The position numbers and the translations under genes are program-made. 42,093 nt of DNA, from positions 1 to 42,093 of the forward strand of contig JAKPNF010000146.1 in the NCBI GenBank assembly GCA_029548565.1. Direction: 5' to 3'. Shown here in pieces: positions 17,004 through 26,089 of this stretch. The notes below the pieces were generated by a model. It had not been told where the DNA came from. It searched no databases and worked only from the letters and a program-made list of their open reading frames with translations. Every line of letters begins with the position of its first letter. Position 1 is the stretch's first letter. Origin of the DNA: Verrucomicrobiota bacterium (GTDB lineage Bacteria; Verrucomicrobiota; Verrucomicrobiia; Opitutales; JAKPNF01).

Positions 17004-18524
17004 ATGTCCAACACCAAAACCGCTATCACCCCCACCCGCGCGCAGGATTACCCGGAATGGTACCAGCAAGTCATCCGCGCCGCCGACATGGCCGAGAACA
17101 GCCCCGTGCGCGGCTGCATGGTCATCAAACCTTGGGGTTACACGCTGTGGGAAAATATCCAACGCTCGATGGACAAGCTGTTCAAGGACACGGGGCACGT
17201 CAACGCGTATTTCCCGCTGTTTATCCCGATGAGCTTTTTGGAAAAAGAGGCCGCGCACGTCGACGGCTTCGCCAAGGAATGCGCCGTTGTCACCCACTCG
17301 CGCCTGCAGGCCAATGAAGACGGCAAGCTCGTGCCCGCCTCCCCGCTGGAAGAACCGCTCATCGTGCGCCCGACCTCGGAAACCATCATCGGCGAGATGT
17401 ACGCCAAGTGGGTGCAAAGTTACCGCGACTTGCCCATCCTCATCAACCAATGGGCCAACGTCGTTCGTTGGGAAATGCGCACGCGGTTGTTTTTGCGCAC
17501 GGCGGAATTTTTATGGCAGGAAGGCCACACCGCCCACGCCACCAAAGAAGAAGCGATCGAGGAAACCAACAAGATGCTCGATGTCTACGCCGACTTTGCC
17601 GAAAACTGGATGGCCATGCCCGTGATCAAGGGCGTGAAAACCGAGGGCGAACGCTTCCCGGGCGCCGTCGACACCCTGTGCATAGAGGCGCTCATGCAAG
17701 ACCGCAAGGCGCTGCAGGCAGGCACCTCACACTTCCTCGGCCAGAATTTTTCAAAGGCCAGCAACATCGAATTCCTCGACGTCGACGGTCAGAAAAAGCA
17801 CGCCTGGACAACATCCTGGGGCACCTCCACCCGCTTGATCGGCGCGCTCATCATGACGCACTCCGACGACGACGGCCTCGTCCTGCCCCCGCGTCTGGCG
17901 CCCACCCACGTCGTCATCCTGCCCGTCCTGCACAAGGAGGAAACACGCCAGCAGGTTTTGGAGTACTGCCAAAAACTGCTCGCCGACCTGCGCGCCACTG
18001 CGTGGGACGGCCGCACGATCGAGGCCGAGATCGACACCCGCGACATTCGCGGTGGTGAAAAACTCTGGAGCTGGGTCAAAAAAGGCGTGCCGCTCATCGT
18101 GGAAGTTGGCCCGCGCGACATGGCCAACGATTCCGTCTTCCTCGGTCGGCGCGACGTGCAAGGCCTCGGCAAAAAAGGCGTCCCGCGCGCGGAATTTTTG
18201 CAAAACGTCGGCAACTTGCTAAACGAGATCCAACAAAATCTTTTCAACCGCGCCAAAGCCTTCCGCGACGAGCACACCCACTCTTTCACCGACAAGGAAT
18301 CTTTCTACGCCTTTTTCACCCCCAAAAACAAGAACGAACCTGAAATCCACGGCGGCCTGGCCTACGCCTACTACGACGGCTCCCCCGAAATAGAAAAGCA
18401 GCTCAAAGACGAGCTGAAAGTGACAGTACGCTGCCTGCCGCTAGACTCCCTAAACGAGCGCGGCACCTGCATCTTCACCGGCAAATCCGACGCCGTAAAA
18501 GCCGTCTTCGCCAAGGCGTATTAA
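17004..18524 (+). CDS. proS: Prolyl-tRNA synthetase, archaeal/eukaryal-type (ProS type 3)
   Basis: 506-aa class II synthetase that charges tRNA-Pro with proline in the cytosol. The short form without the bacterial editing insertion is indicated by length and by 'ARAADMAENSPVRGCMVIKPWGY'-like N-terminal sequence ('VRGCMVIKPWGYTLWENIQ'). Class II motifs are visible: 'RPTSETIIGEMYAKWV', motif 2 'VVRWEMRTRLFLRTAEFLWQ', and motif 3 region 'SWGTSTRLIGALIMTH'. The anticodon-binding domain 'PTHVVILPVLHKEE' follows, and the C-terminal domain ends near 'GTCIFTGKSDAVKAVFAKAY' as in this type. No upstream regulatory element such as a T-box was seen. It converges with xseA over a 36-bp gap filled by a hairpin. 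Confidence 0.96.
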   Translation: MSNTKTAITPTRAQDYPEWYQQVIRAADMAENSPVRGCMVIKPWGYTLWENIQRSMDKLFKDTGHVNAYFPLFIPMSFLEKEAAHVDGFAKECAVVTHSRLQANEDGKLVPASPLEEPLIVRPTSETIIGEMYAKWVQSYRDLPILINQWANVVRWEMRTRLFLRTAEFLWQEGHTAHATKEEAIEETNKMLDVYADFAENWMAMPVIKGVKTEGERFPGAVDTLCIEALMQDRKALQAGTSHFLGQNFSKASNIEFLDVDGQKKHAWTTSWGTSTRLIGALIMTHSDDDGLVLPPRLAPTHVVILPVLHKEETRQQVLEYCQKLLADLRATAWDGRTIEAEIDTRDIRGGEKLWSWVKKGVPLIVEVGPRDMANDSVFLGRRDVQGLGKKGVPRAEFLQNVGNLLNEIQQNLFNRAKAFRDEHTHSFTDKESFYAFFTPKNKNEPEIHGGLAYAYYDGSPEIEKQLKDELKVTVRCLPLDSLNERGTCIFTGKSDAVKAVFAKAY

Positions 18525-18526
18525 AC

Positions 18527-18557
18527 GCAGGGGGACTTTTTTCAAAAAGTCCCCTGC
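18527..18557. terminator. Hairpin shared by convergent proS and xseA
   Basis: GCAGGGGGACTTTTT pairs with AAAAAGTCCCCTGC with one bulged G, filling almost the whole 36-bp gap between two convergent stops. The T and A runs lie inside the arms, so it can act in both directions. Confidence 0.65.
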
Positions 18558-18560
18558 CAT

Positions 18561-19823
18561 TTAATTCGGCACGTCCAGTTGGGCGTTGCCGTCGTGGAAG
18601 CGGGCGTGGATGCGCTTGCCTTTGGGGAGTTGTTTTTTGCGGGAGATGACGCCGCCGTGTTCGTTGGCCAGCAGGACGAAGCCGCGTTTGAGGGAACCTT
18701 CTATGCCGACGGCTTGCAGGCGTTTTTCGAGGCCGTCGAGCGTGGCGCGGTAGGTGGCGAATTTTTGGGTGGGATCTTGTTGTGCGAAACGCAGCGCGGC
18801 CTCGTGCAATGCCGTGCGGGCGTGCGCGTTTTTTTCGCGCCATGTGCCGAGCAGGCGGCCAGAAAGTTCATCGAGGCGCAGCAGGGAGTTCTCGATGAAG
18901 TTTCCGGGGTGCAGTTTGTCGAGGCGGTGGCTTAAAAATTCCAGTTCGTTGGAAAGGTCTTCAAAAATATCGTCTTGCTTGCGGAAAAGTTCGTTGGCAG
19001 TTTCTTCGAGTTCGTCGAGCAGCAGGCGGTAGTTGGCCACGATGAGACTGGCGGCGGCACTGGGAGTTTCGGCGCGGTGGTCGGCGGCGAAATCGGCGAG
19101 GGTGAAATCGGTCTGGTGGCCGACGGCGGAGATGACGGGGGTATCGCACGCGGCAATCGCGCGGACAGTTTGCTCCTCGTTAAACGCCCACAAGTCTTCC
19201 AATGAACCGCCGCCACGCCCAACTACCAGCAGGTCAAACAGCCCGCTTTTGTCGGCGTGGACGATTTGTTTTGCGATCGTGTCGGCGGCACCGGCGCCTT
19301 GCACCTGCGCGGGTAATAAAACGAGCGTGCCTTTCCATTGGCCGTTTTTAAGGAGGCTCCAAAAATCGCGCAAGACCGCGCCGGTGGGCGAAGTCACGAA
19401 ACCGACCGTGCGGGGAAAGCGTGGAATTTCTTTTTTTCTATCCTCGTCGAAAAGCCCCTCCTGCGAGAGCTTTTCCTTGAGCCGTTCAAAGGCCTGCTGC
19501 AGGGGGCCGATGCCGTCTTCCAACACCGCCTGAGCGATGAGCTGGTAGCTGCCGCGCGGTTCGTACACGTCGATACGGCCGAAGGCCAAGACTCGCATCC
19601 CGTCGCGCAATTGCATTTTCAACTTGGCGGCCGCCCCGCGAAACACGACGGCGGAAAGCTGCGCGTTTTCGTCCTTGAGTGAAAAATACACATGCCCGCT
19701 GGATTGCATGCGCAGGCCGGAAATCTCCCCGCGCACCCACACCTGGGCGAAATGGGACTCGAACAGGCCCTTTATCTCGCGGGTCAGTTCGCTCACTTCA
19801 AAAATGTCCTGCGGGGCGCGCAT
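18561..19823 (-). CDS. xseA: Exodeoxyribonuclease VII large subunit
   Basis: About 420 aa from ATG 19823 ('MRAPQDIFEVSELTREIKGL'), the normal XseA N-terminus; the ORF track adds 65 residues from 20018 that run through the neighbouring FKBP gene on the other strand and are rejected. An N-terminal OB fold ('QVWVRGEISGLRMQSSGHVYFSLKD') is followed by the catalytic domain with 'VGFVTSPTGAVLRDF', 'VVGRGGGSLEDLWAFNEE' and 'VISAVGHQTDFTLADFAADHRAETPSAAA', then a coiled-coil region and a short C-terminal tail. With XseB, it degrades single-stranded DNA to oligonucleotides. xseB is not found in the window, so it must lie elsewhere. It is divergent from the FKBP gene. Confidence 0.95.
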   Translation of the reverse strand: MRAPQDIFEVSELTREIKGLFESHFAQVWVRGEISGLRMQSSGHVYFSLKDENAQLSAVVFRGAAAKLKMQLRDGMRVLAFGRIDVYEPRGSYQLIAQAVLEDGIGPLQQAFERLKEKLSQEGLFDEDRKKEIPRFPRTVGFVTSPTGAVLRDFWSLLKNGQWKGTLVLLPAQVQGAGAADTIAKQIVHADKSGLFDLLVVGRGGGSLEDLWAFNEEQTVRAIAACDTPVISAVGHQTDFTLADFAADHRAETPSAAASLIVANYRLLLDELEETANELFRKQDDIFEDLSNELEFLSHRLDKLHPGNFIENSLLRLDELSGRLLGTWREKNAHARTALHEAALRFAQQDPTQKFATYRATLDGLEKRLQAVGIEGSLKRGFVLLANEHGGVISRKKQLPKGKRIHARFHDGNAQLDVPN

Positions 19824-19941
19824 ATCCTTAACTGTGCGCCTTTTCGGGCGTGCGGGCGAGCGCTTTTTATGGGGGAAAATAGTTGGCCTGCCCAAAAAAT
19901 CGGATTGACCCATGGCGCAAAAGCCCAAGAATAGGCGCTTT

Positions 19942-20661
19942 ATGAAACACACCAAAATTGCACTCATGCTTGCGGCCGCCGCGGGCATTGCCATGCCCCT
20001 TTTCGGGGACGAACCCACCGACGCCCAACTGCTCGAAGCGCTGGGCTGGATGCAGGGTCACCAGACGCAGCACTCGATGCAGCAGATGGTCGACGAGGGA
20101 TTTCTCTCGGCCGAGGAACTGGCCATCGTCAAGGAAAACTTCGTGAAGGGCCTTAACGACAAGGACGAATCCGGCCACGACAAAATGGAAGCGCTCATGC
20201 CCAAGCTGCAGGAATTTTTCCAAAAGCGCCAGGAAGCGGTCTCGAAAAAGGCCGAGGCCCAGGCCGCCAGCTTCTTTGAAGAACTGGACAAGAAGGAAGG
20301 CATCCAGCAGACCGCCAGCGGCCTGCGCTACGAGATCATCGAAAAAGGCTCCGACCAAAAACCCGCGGCCACCGACACCGTCAAGGTGCACTACGAGGGC
20401 AAACTGGTCGACGGCAAAGTCTTTGACTCGAGCATCGAGCGCGGCGAGCCGATCGAATTCCCGCTCAGCGGCGTGATCGCCGGCTGGACGGAAGGCCTGC
20501 AGCTCATCGGCAAAGGCGGCAAGGTGAAACTCTACATCCCCGGCCACCTGGCCTACGGCGAGCGCGGCATGCCGCCCGTCATCCCGCCCAACGCGACGCT
20601 GATCTTCGACGTCGAGCTGCTCGACATCCCGCCCGCCGCTGCCGCGCCGGCCGAGAAATAA
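19942..20661 (+). CDS. FKBP-type peptidyl-prolyl cis-trans isomerase, Mip/FkpA-like, exported
   Basis: 239 aa from ATG 19942 ('[22 protein letters not shown]', a clear signal peptide). The ATG at 19912 would put ten polar residues in front of it. After the signal comes an alpha-helical N-terminal dimerisation domain typical of FKBP proteins (about residues 25-115, '[21 protein letters not shown]'), then a C-terminal FKBP domain: '[21 protein letters not shown]', '[18 protein letters not shown]', '[21 protein letters not shown]', '[31 protein letters not shown]'. The role is folding of periplasmic or outer-membrane proteins. It is a single-gene unit ended by a terminator at 20690. It is divergent from xseA with 118 bp between starts. 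Confidence 0.93.
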   Translation: MKHTKIALMLAAAAGIAMPLFGDEPTDAQLLEALGWMQGHQTQHSMQQMVDEGFLSAEELAIVKENFVKGLNDKDESGHDKMEALMPKLQEFFQKRQEAVSKKAEAQAASFFEELDKKEGIQQTASGLRYEIIEKGSDQKPAATDTVKVHYEGKLVDGKVFDSSIERGEPIEFPLSGVIAGWTEGLQLIGKGGKVKLYIPGHLAYGERGMPPVIPPNATLIFDVELLDIPPAAAAPAEK

Positions 20662-20689
20662 GACGACGGAGCTTTTATAATTCAAAGAA

Positions 20690-20718
20690 AACGGCGCCCC
20701 GACTCGGGCGCCGTTTTT
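20690..20718 (+). terminator. Intrinsic terminator after the FKBP gene
   Basis: ACGGCGCCC (20691-20699), a 6-nt loop, GGGCGCCGT, then a run of T residues (20714-20718). It starts 29 nt after the stop codon. On the minus strand an A-tract-preceded version is also possible, but the plus-strand gene needs it. Confidence 0.85.
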
Positions 20719-20723
20719 CTGTA

Positions 20724-20753
20724 TGGCAAACAAACGCGCGCGTGCGCTATAAT
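20724..20753 (+). promoter_or_regulatory. Candidate sigma70-type promoter for fmdB-TPR-M50
   Basis: A perfect -10 box TATAAT (20748-20753) lies 44 nt upstream of the fmdB start, directly after the terminator of the preceding gene. The best -35 match is weak (TGGCAA, 20724-20729, 18-bp spacer). Supported by position and the -10 match only. Confidence 0.4.
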
Positions 20754-20797
20754 TGATAAACAGACGCTTTTCGTTTTCCCAAACCGCCCATATAAAA

Positions 20798-21007
20798 ATG
20801 CCGCTGTACGAATACAACTGCCCGCGCTGCAAAAAGCAATTCGAACTGCTCATCCGCGGCCGCGAAAAACCGAAATGCCCGCATTGCGGCAGCGCCAAAC
20901 TCGAGAAACTATTTTCAACTTTCGGCGCAAAGACGGACGCGACCGCCCCTTGCGGCCAGAAAAAATCCTCCGTGCAGCATTGCTGCGGCGGGCAGTGCTG
21001 CCACTAA
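20798..21007 (+). CDS. FmdB-family zinc-ribbon protein
   Basis: 69 aa from ATG 20798 ('MPLYEYNCPRCKKQFELL'), the usual FmdB N-terminus; the ORF track start at 20753 is too long. It has the CxxC...CxxC zinc ribbon ('CPRC' and 'CPHCGS') of the putative regulatory protein FmdB (CxxC_CxxC_SSSS) family, then a short tail that is unusually rich in cysteine ('HCCGGQCCH'). The precise role of the family is unknown. It is the first gene of an operon with the TPR gene (4-bp gap) and the M50 protease (9-bp gap). Confidence 0.88.
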   Translation: MPLYEYNCPRCKKQFELLIRGREKPKCPHCGSAKLEKLFSTFGAKTDATAPCGQKKSSVQHCCGGQCCH

Positions 21008-21011
21008 AAAG

Positions 21012-21878
21012 ATGCGCACGATTTTTCACGCGACTGTTTTAATTTTCCTAACCTGCGTGTGCGCGTGGGGCTACAACCCGCTGTCCCCGGAGAAGGAGGC
21101 CGAGCTGCGCGAACGCGCGGACGCGACGCCGCTGGAAAACCGCTTGGCCGACATCGTCAAACGCCAGCAGACGCTGCTGGAGAAAGAAGACGCCCTCTCC
21201 GAAAGCGAGATCGAACGCACCATCGCCGAGCTTTCCGGCGCCTACACCCAGCTGCTGCGCGACCATCCCGACAACCTGCTGCTGCTGCTGCACTACGGAA
21301 AATTTTTGCGCATGGTCGGCGAGGACAAGGGAGCCGTGACCGTCTTCGAACGCGTGCGCAAGCTCGACGACTCGGTGGCCGTCGCCTACCAGCAACTGGC
21401 CAACATCCACGCCGAAAACGGCCGCTATCACGAGGCTTGGCCGCTGCTGCAAACCTGCCTGAAGCTCGCGCCGGACGTGGCGCTGTACCACTACCAGATG
21501 GGCGAATTTTTAAACGTGTTTGGTGAGTACCTTGTCAGCGCGAACCTTTTAAAGGCCGACGAGCTTTCCCCGCGCCTGCAGGCCGAATTCAAGCGCGCGC
21601 TGGAGCTTGACCCCACTTCGGCAAGGCTGGCCGAACGCTACGCGCAGTCTTTTTACCAAGTACCCGAGCCGGACTGGAAAGAGGCGCTTGGCGCCTGGCA
21701 AAAAGCGCTCGCGCTGACAAGCGACCCGATCGCCGCCGTGCCGCTGCGCTTGCATGTGGCGCGCTGCTATCTGGAGCTGGGCGAATTTGAAAAGGCGCGC
21801 GCGCTGCTCAAGTCGCCCGCCCCGCCCGCCCTCGAGCCAATACGCGCCGAGCTTTCAAAGCGGCTGCCAAAAGAATAA
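21012..21878 (+). CDS. Exported TPR-repeat protein
   Basis: 288 aa. The N-terminus 'MRTIFHATVLIFLTCVCAWG' is a likely signal peptide, or a lipoprotein-like signal (Cys at 15 and 17 without a clean lipobox). Several TPR-like helical pairs follow: 'LLLLLHYGKFLRMVGEDKGAVTVFERV', 'VAVAYQQLANIHAENGRYHEAWPLLQTCLKLAPD', then 'AEFKRALELDPTSARLAERYAQSFYQ' and 'AVPLRLHVARCYLELGEFEKARALL'. TPRs usually scaffold protein partners; no enzymatic motif was seen. It is sandwiched in an operon between fmdB and the M50 protease, so a link to membrane protein quality control is possible but is only an inference from context. Confidence 0.8.
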   Translation: MRTIFHATVLIFLTCVCAWGYNPLSPEKEAELRERADATPLENRLADIVKRQQTLLEKEDALSESEIERTIAELSGAYTQLLRDHPDNLLLLLHYGKFLRMVGEDKGAVTVFERVRKLDDSVAVAYQQLANIHAENGRYHEAWPLLQTCLKLAPDVALYHYQMGEFLNVFGEYLVSANLLKADELSPRLQAEFKRALELDPTSARLAERYAQSFYQVPEPDWKEALGAWQKALALTSDPIAAVPLRLHVARCYLELGEFEKARALLKSPAPPALEPIRAELSKRLPKE

Positions 21879-21887
21879 TTTTTTTCG

Positions 21888-22538
21888 ATGATCGACCAGG
21901 AACTCGCCATAAAACTGTTCATGTTTCTCGTGCTGGTGTGCAGCCTCTCGCTGCACGAGTGGGGGCACGCCTTCGCCGCCGACAAACTCGGCGACCCGCT
22001 GCCGCGCCTGCAAGGCCGCGTGACGCTCAATCCCTTGGCGCACATCGACCCGATCGGCACCATCGCGATTCCGCTGCTGATGATTTTGCTCAGCCCGGGC
22101 TTCGCGATCATCGGCTGGGCAAAGCCCGTGCAAGTCTCGCTGCCCAACCCCAAAACGCGCATGCGCGACGATCTTGTGTCCACCGCCGCTGGCCCCGCGA
22201 TGAACCTGCTGCTGGCCATAGTGCTGGCAATCGCGCTGGCCTTCGCCACGCGCTACGGCAGCGATTTGCACCAGCAGGCGGTTTTCATGGCGCTGTATGT
22301 CAATTTGCTGCTGCTGGTTTTCAACCTGCTGCCCATACCGCCTCTGGACGGCTCGCACTTTTTGCCTTATGCGGGCATGAGCCGCGAAACCTACGCGCGC
22401 ATCGCGCGTTTTTCGCTCATCATCCTAATCATCCTGATCAACATCCCCGTCTTTTGGACACTGATGCGCACGATCATTGAATGGCTGATGGTGCCGCTGC
22501 TTTTTTTGACGGATGGCGTGCTGAATCTGCTGAGCTGA
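21888..22538 (+). CDS. Site-2 protease family M50 metalloprotease (YwhC/Rip-type)
   Basis: 216-aa integral membrane zinc protease. The zinc-binding motif is 'SLHEWGHAFAADKLGD' (HExxH form HEWGH, about residues 24-28) and the third ligand region is 'NLLPIPPLDGSHFLPY', both typical. Hydrophobic segments fill the rest, ending with a C-terminal helix 'FLTDGVLNLLS'. It lacks a PDZ domain and so resembles the short YwhC/SREBP-type enzymes, not RseP. It would cleave a transmembrane substrate; none is identified. It is the last gene of the fmdB-TPR-M50 operon and converges with lolD over only 15 bp, with no hairpin recognised there. Confidence 0.92.
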   Translation: MIDQELAIKLFMFLVLVCSLSLHEWGHAFAADKLGDPLPRLQGRVTLNPLAHIDPIGTIAIPLLMILLSPGFAIIGWAKPVQVSLPNPKTRMRDDLVSTAAGPAMNLLLAIVLAIALAFATRYGSDLHQQAVFMALYVNLLLLVFNLLPIPPLDGSHFLPYAGMSRETYARIARFSLIILIILINIPVFWTLMRTIIEWLMVPLLFLTDGVLNLLS

Positions 22539-22553
22539 CAGCCTTGCCCTGTA

Positions 22554-23234
22554 CTATTTTCCAAATCCGCCCTTGCGCAAAAACAGGGTCTGGTCGGTGC
22601 GGGCGGCGTGGGCGGCATTGTGGGTTACCAAAATCAGCGCGGCTGCCTCCTGGCGGGTGAGTTCCAACAGCAAGGTCATGACGCCTTCGCCGGTCGTCTC
22701 GTCGAGGTTTCCGGTGGGCTCGTCGGCCAATAAAATTTTTGGGCGGTTCATGAGGGCGCGGGCCACGGCCACGCGCTGGCATTCGCCGCCGGACAATTGC
22801 GCACTGACGTGCTTCATGCGATCTTTTAAGCCCACGCGCTCGAGCAGCTCTTTGGCGCGTTGGCTATCCTGCGCGCGCACTTGGCCTACTATGCGGCGGG
22901 CCATCAGCACATTTTCCAGCGCGGAGAGTTCCGGCATGAGATAAAAGGCCTGAAAGACCATGCCCATCCAGCGCGCGCGGCGGGCGGCTTTCCAGTCCTG
23001 GGATTTTCCGTTGACGGGTTCCCCTTCCCAAAAAAGTTCGCCGCCAGTCGGGGTTTCCAGTGCGCTGAGCAGATACAGCAGCGTCGTCTTTCCGGAGCCG
23101 GATTCGCCGCGAATGCTCACGCTCGTTCCCGCGAGAATATCGAAATCGACTCCCTGCAACACGGGAATTTCCCTGCCGGCGGCCGTGTAGGTTTTTGCCA
23201 AGGCGCGGGCGCTGATGATGGGGTGTTCACTCAT
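22554..23234 (-). CDS. lolD: Lipoprotein-releasing ABC transporter ATPase LolD
   Basis: 226 aa from ATG 23234 ('MSEHPIISARALAKTYTAAG'); the longer track start (23315) reads a non-conserved Arg-rich stretch and overlaps lolC extensively. It provides ATP hydrolysis to extract outer-membrane lipoproteins from the inner membrane for LolA. Motifs: Walker A 'GESGSGKTTLL', signature 'LSGGECQRVAVARAL', Walker B 'ILLADEPTGNLDE', switch His 'VTHN'. Length is normal. The start overlaps the lolC stop by 8 bp (ATGAGTGA), so translation is coupled. It ends the lysS-lolC-lolD operon. Confidence 0.93.
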   Translation of the reverse strand: MSEHPIISARALAKTYTAAGREIPVLQGVDFDILAGTSVSIRGESGSGKTTLLYLLSALETPTGGELFWEGEPVNGKSQDWKAARRARWMGMVFQAFYLMPELSALENVLMARRIVGQVRAQDSQRAKELLERVGLKDRMKHVSAQLSGGECQRVAVARALMNRPKILLADEPTGNLDETTGEGVMTLLLELTRQEAAALILVTHNAAHAARTDQTLFLRKGGFGK

Positions 23235-24459
23235 GGCGCAGGGTCTCCGAGGGCCGGATGCGGGCCGCCCGCCACGCGGGCAACAGCCCGGCGAGCGTCG
23301 CCGCGACGATCGCAAAGAGAATGATTTTCACGAAGTCCGCCACCACATAGTCGGCGGGGAAACTCAGAAACTGGTAATACTTCGCCATCGTGACAGGATC
23401 CATCACCAGCCCGACAATTTCATTGCGGAATTTCAAAATGACCAGCGCCAGCACGCAGCCGAGCAGCGAGCCCGCGATCCCAATCAAAAATCCCTGCCAG
23501 CAAAAAACAACCGCCGACTGCCAGGAACGCGCGCCGAGCGCGCCGAGCAGCCCGATCTCGCGTGTCTTGCGCACGACGGACGTGTGCAGCGAGATCATGA
23601 TGGAAAAGGCGGCCACCACCAAAATCAGCAGCATCACGAAAACCATCACGGTTTTTTCGAGCAAGATGATGCTTAAAAATTCGCGGTTGCCGTCCATCCA
23701 GCTCATCGCGGTTTGGGGCGGGCGCAATAGCTCCATGTTAAAACGCTCCGCTTCACGCTCGGCGGCGCCCATGTCGCTGTCGGCGTGTTTTAAGCGCACC
23801 GCCAATTTGTGCGCGCCCTTGTCCAGCCCGTAAAGTTCCTGCATCAACCGCAGCGTGACAACGGCGGTGTTTTCATCCACGGCCGACCAGCCCGTTTCAA
23901 AAAGTCCCGCCACTTTCAACGTGCGCGGCAGCAGCACCTCGTCGCGCTTGAGGTGGTCGAGCATCAGCGGCGTGAACAAGTCGACCTCCTCGCCGAGCGT
24001 CGTGCCAATCGCGCGGGCCAGGCCGGTGCTCAGCAAAATCGAGTCGTCGTCCAGCTCCTCAAGGCTGCCCATGAAAACATATTTCGAAAGCGGGATCACT
24101 TCCTGCCCCGCCGCCTCGCCGACGCCGAGTACTCCGGGAAAACTCGGGCGGTTGCCGTATTGCAGCATGACGACGCCGCGGGCGATCGGCGCGACGCCGG
24201 ACACTTCGCCATCTTGCGCGATTTTTTCGGCCAGCGCGTAGGGTTCCTCCATGATGCCGCCGTCGGAAATCTGCAAGTGCCCGTTTACCTCGACGAGCTT
24301 GTCGCGGATTTCCTTGCCAAAGCCGTTCATCACGCTGGACACGCACAACAGCACCGCCACGCCCAGCGCCACGCCCAACACGCTCATCGCGGCGAAAAAC
24401 GAGACGATCTTCCCCGTCGGGAAGAGCTGCTTTAACGCCAGATAGAGCGACCAGGGCAT
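23227..24459 (-). CDS. lolC: LolC/LolE-type lipoprotein-releasing permease (FtsX-like)
   Basis: 410-aa inner-membrane permease of the Lol system. The usual layout is visible: a first TM helix ('IVSFFAAMSVLGVALGVAVLLCVSSVMNGF'), a large periplasmic domain (about residues 45-270), and an FtsX-like C-terminal domain of three helices ('TVMVFVMLLILVVAAFSIMISLHTSVVRKTREIGLLGALGA', 'GIAGSLLGCVLALVILKF' and 'IILFAIVAATLAGLLPAWRAARIRPSETLRHE'). 'KTREIGLLGALGA' is a family signature. Only one permease gene is present here, so it may work as a homodimer or partner with a second gene elsewhere. It begins 3 bp after the lysS stop and is followed by lolD in the same operon. Confidence 0.92.
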   Translation of the reverse strand: MPWSLYLALKQLFPTGKIVSFFAAMSVLGVALGVAVLLCVSSVMNGFGKEIRDKLVEVNGHLQISDGGIMEEPYALAEKIAQDGEVSGVAPIARGVVMLQYGNRPSFPGVLGVGEAAGQEVIPLSKYVFMGSLEELDDDSILLSTGLARAIGTTLGEEVDLFTPLMLDHLKRDEVLLPRTLKVAGLFETGWSAVDENTAVVTLRLMQELYGLDKGAHKLAVRLKHADSDMGAAEREAERFNMELLRPPQTAMSWMDGNREFLSIILLEKTVMVFVMLLILVVAAFSIMISLHTSVVRKTREIGLLGALGARSWQSAVVFCWQGFLIGIAGSLLGCVLALVILKFRNEIVGLVMDPVTMAKYYQFLSFPADYVVADFVKIILFAIVAATLAGLLPAWRAARIRPSETLRHE

Positions 24460-24462
24460 TTT

Positions 24463-26025
24463 TTATTCTTTTGTGCTTTCTTGCTGCGGCGTTCCTTCAC
24501 GTTCGCCGGCAAGCGGGCGCATAGCGGGGAACAAAATCACATCGCGGATGCTGGCCGCCCCCGTGAGCAAAATCGCCAGGCGGTCGATGCCCACGCCCAT
24601 ACCACCAGCAGGCGGCATACCGTGTTCGAGCGCCGTCAAAAAGTCCTCGTCCAGATTTTGCTTTTCGTCACCCACCTGGCACTCGAGCATTTTGCGCTGC
24701 GTGAGCGGGTCGTTCTGCTCCGAGTACGCGGGCGCGATCTCCTGGCCGTTGATGCACAGTTCAAACACATCGAGCGTGCCCGAGCCGTCGGGCGTGAGCT
24801 TGGCCAAGGGGCACAGCTCGCTGGGGATATGCGTGACAAACGTCGGCTGGATGAGGCTCGGCTCGACGATTTTTTCATACACGTCTTGCGTGACGGCAAA
24901 GTCATCCAGCGCGGGATTCACCTCGATGCCGAGCTTCTCGCAAGCAGCGAGCTTTTCCTGTTTTGAGCGCGAGAACCAATCCTTGTCGTCGGTGGCCTCT
25001 ATGACCAGGTCGCGGTAAGACACTTCGCGCCATTTTCCGCCCAGCTCGATCTCGCCGCCGTCGGCGCGCGGGATGCGGGTGTTGCCGCCGAGCACCGTCT
25101 TGCACAGGTGCTGCACCATGTCGTACATCAGCGTCATCATGCCGCGGTAGTCGCTGTACGCCTGGTAGACTTCCAGCATCGTGAACTCCGGGTTGTGGCG
25201 GCGCGAGAGCCCCTCGTTGCGAAAGACGCGCCCAAGCTCGAACACACGGTCAAACCCGCCCACGAGCATGCGTTTCAAATGAAGCTCGGGCGCTATGCGC
25301 ATGTAAAAATCGCAGCTCAGCGCGTTGAAGTGCGTGACAAAGGGGCGCGCCGCCGCGCCGCCTGCCATGTTTTGCAAAACGGGCAATTCCACTTCCGTGA
25401 AATCGCGCGACCACAAAAAGCTGCGGATCTCCCGCACGATCGCGCTGCGCTTGAAAAAGCGCTCGCGCGAGTCAGGGTTGACGATCAAATCGAGGTAGCG
25501 CTGGCGGTAGATCGCGTCGGCGTCCTTGAGGCCGTGCCACTTTTCCGGCAAGGGGCGCAGCGCTTTTGAAAGCAGGTCAAAGGCGTGCACGCGCACGGTC
25601 ACCTCGCCCGTCTTGCTCTTAAAGAGCGTGCCGTTGACGCCAATGATGTCGCCCACGTCGAGTTTTTTGAAGGCGTTGTAAGCCTCCTCACCCACGATGT
25701 CGCGCTTGAAATAAAGCTGGATAACGCCGTCGCGGTCGAGAATTTTCACGAAGCTCGCCTTGCCCATCACGCGAAAGACCGTCAGGCGCCCGGCCAGTGA
25801 GACAAAGGGGCCTTCGACGCCCTCCGGCAGATGACCGTCGACCTCTTGCGGGGCGAGTTCTTTTTCATACAGCGCCTTGACCTGCGCGCTGGTGTGCGTC
25901 TGCGGCCAATTGGCGGCGTAGGGGTCTTTGCCCGCCTTGCGCATCTCCTCGAGCTTTTGCAAACGAACCGCGTAAAGGTCGTTCGTGTTGTCGGCTTGGG
26001 AAGGCTGTGTGTGGTGCTCGCTCAT
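24463..26025 (-). CDS. lysS: Lysyl-tRNA synthetase, class II
   Basis: 520 aa, charging tRNA-Lys in the cytosol. The N-terminal anticodon-binding OB fold ('VSLAGRLTVFRVMGKASFVKILD') precedes the catalytic core: motif 1 region 'FKRSAIVREIRSFLWSRDF', motif 2 'RVFRNEGLSRRHNPEFTMLE', motif 3 'GMGVGIDRLAILLTGAASIR'. 'PTFVTHIPSELCPLAK' is also typical. Length is in the normal range. It is the promoter-proximal gene of the lysS-lolC-lolD operon (3-bp gap to lolC) and is divergent from the AAA/PLD cassette. No T-box or other leader is visible in the 111-bp gap. Confidence 0.97.
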   Translation of the reverse strand: MSEHHTQPSQADNTNDLYAVRLQKLEEMRKAGKDPYAANWPQTHTSAQVKALYEKELAPQEVDGHLPEGVEGPFVSLAGRLTVFRVMGKASFVKILDRDGVIQLYFKRDIVGEEAYNAFKKLDVGDIIGVNGTLFKSKTGEVTVRVHAFDLLSKALRPLPEKWHGLKDADAIYRQRYLDLIVNPDSRERFFKRSAIVREIRSFLWSRDFTEVELPVLQNMAGGAAARPFVTHFNALSCDFYMRIAPELHLKRMLVGGFDRVFELGRVFRNEGLSRRHNPEFTMLEVYQAYSDYRGMMTLMYDMVQHLCKTVLGGNTRIPRADGGEIELGGKWREVSYRDLVIEATDDKDWFSRSKQEKLAACEKLGIEVNPALDDFAVTQDVYEKIVEPSLIQPTFVTHIPSELCPLAKLTPDGSGTLDVFELCINGQEIAPAYSEQNDPLTQRKMLECQVGDEKQNLDEDFLTALEHGMPPAGGMGVGIDRLAILLTGAASIRDVILFPAMRPLAGEREGTPQQESTKE

Positions 26026-26089
26026 GGCAATTTTTCAATTTTGCCAAAATTTGCGCGCGGAGTGAACACATAAATAGGCGATTGCAAGG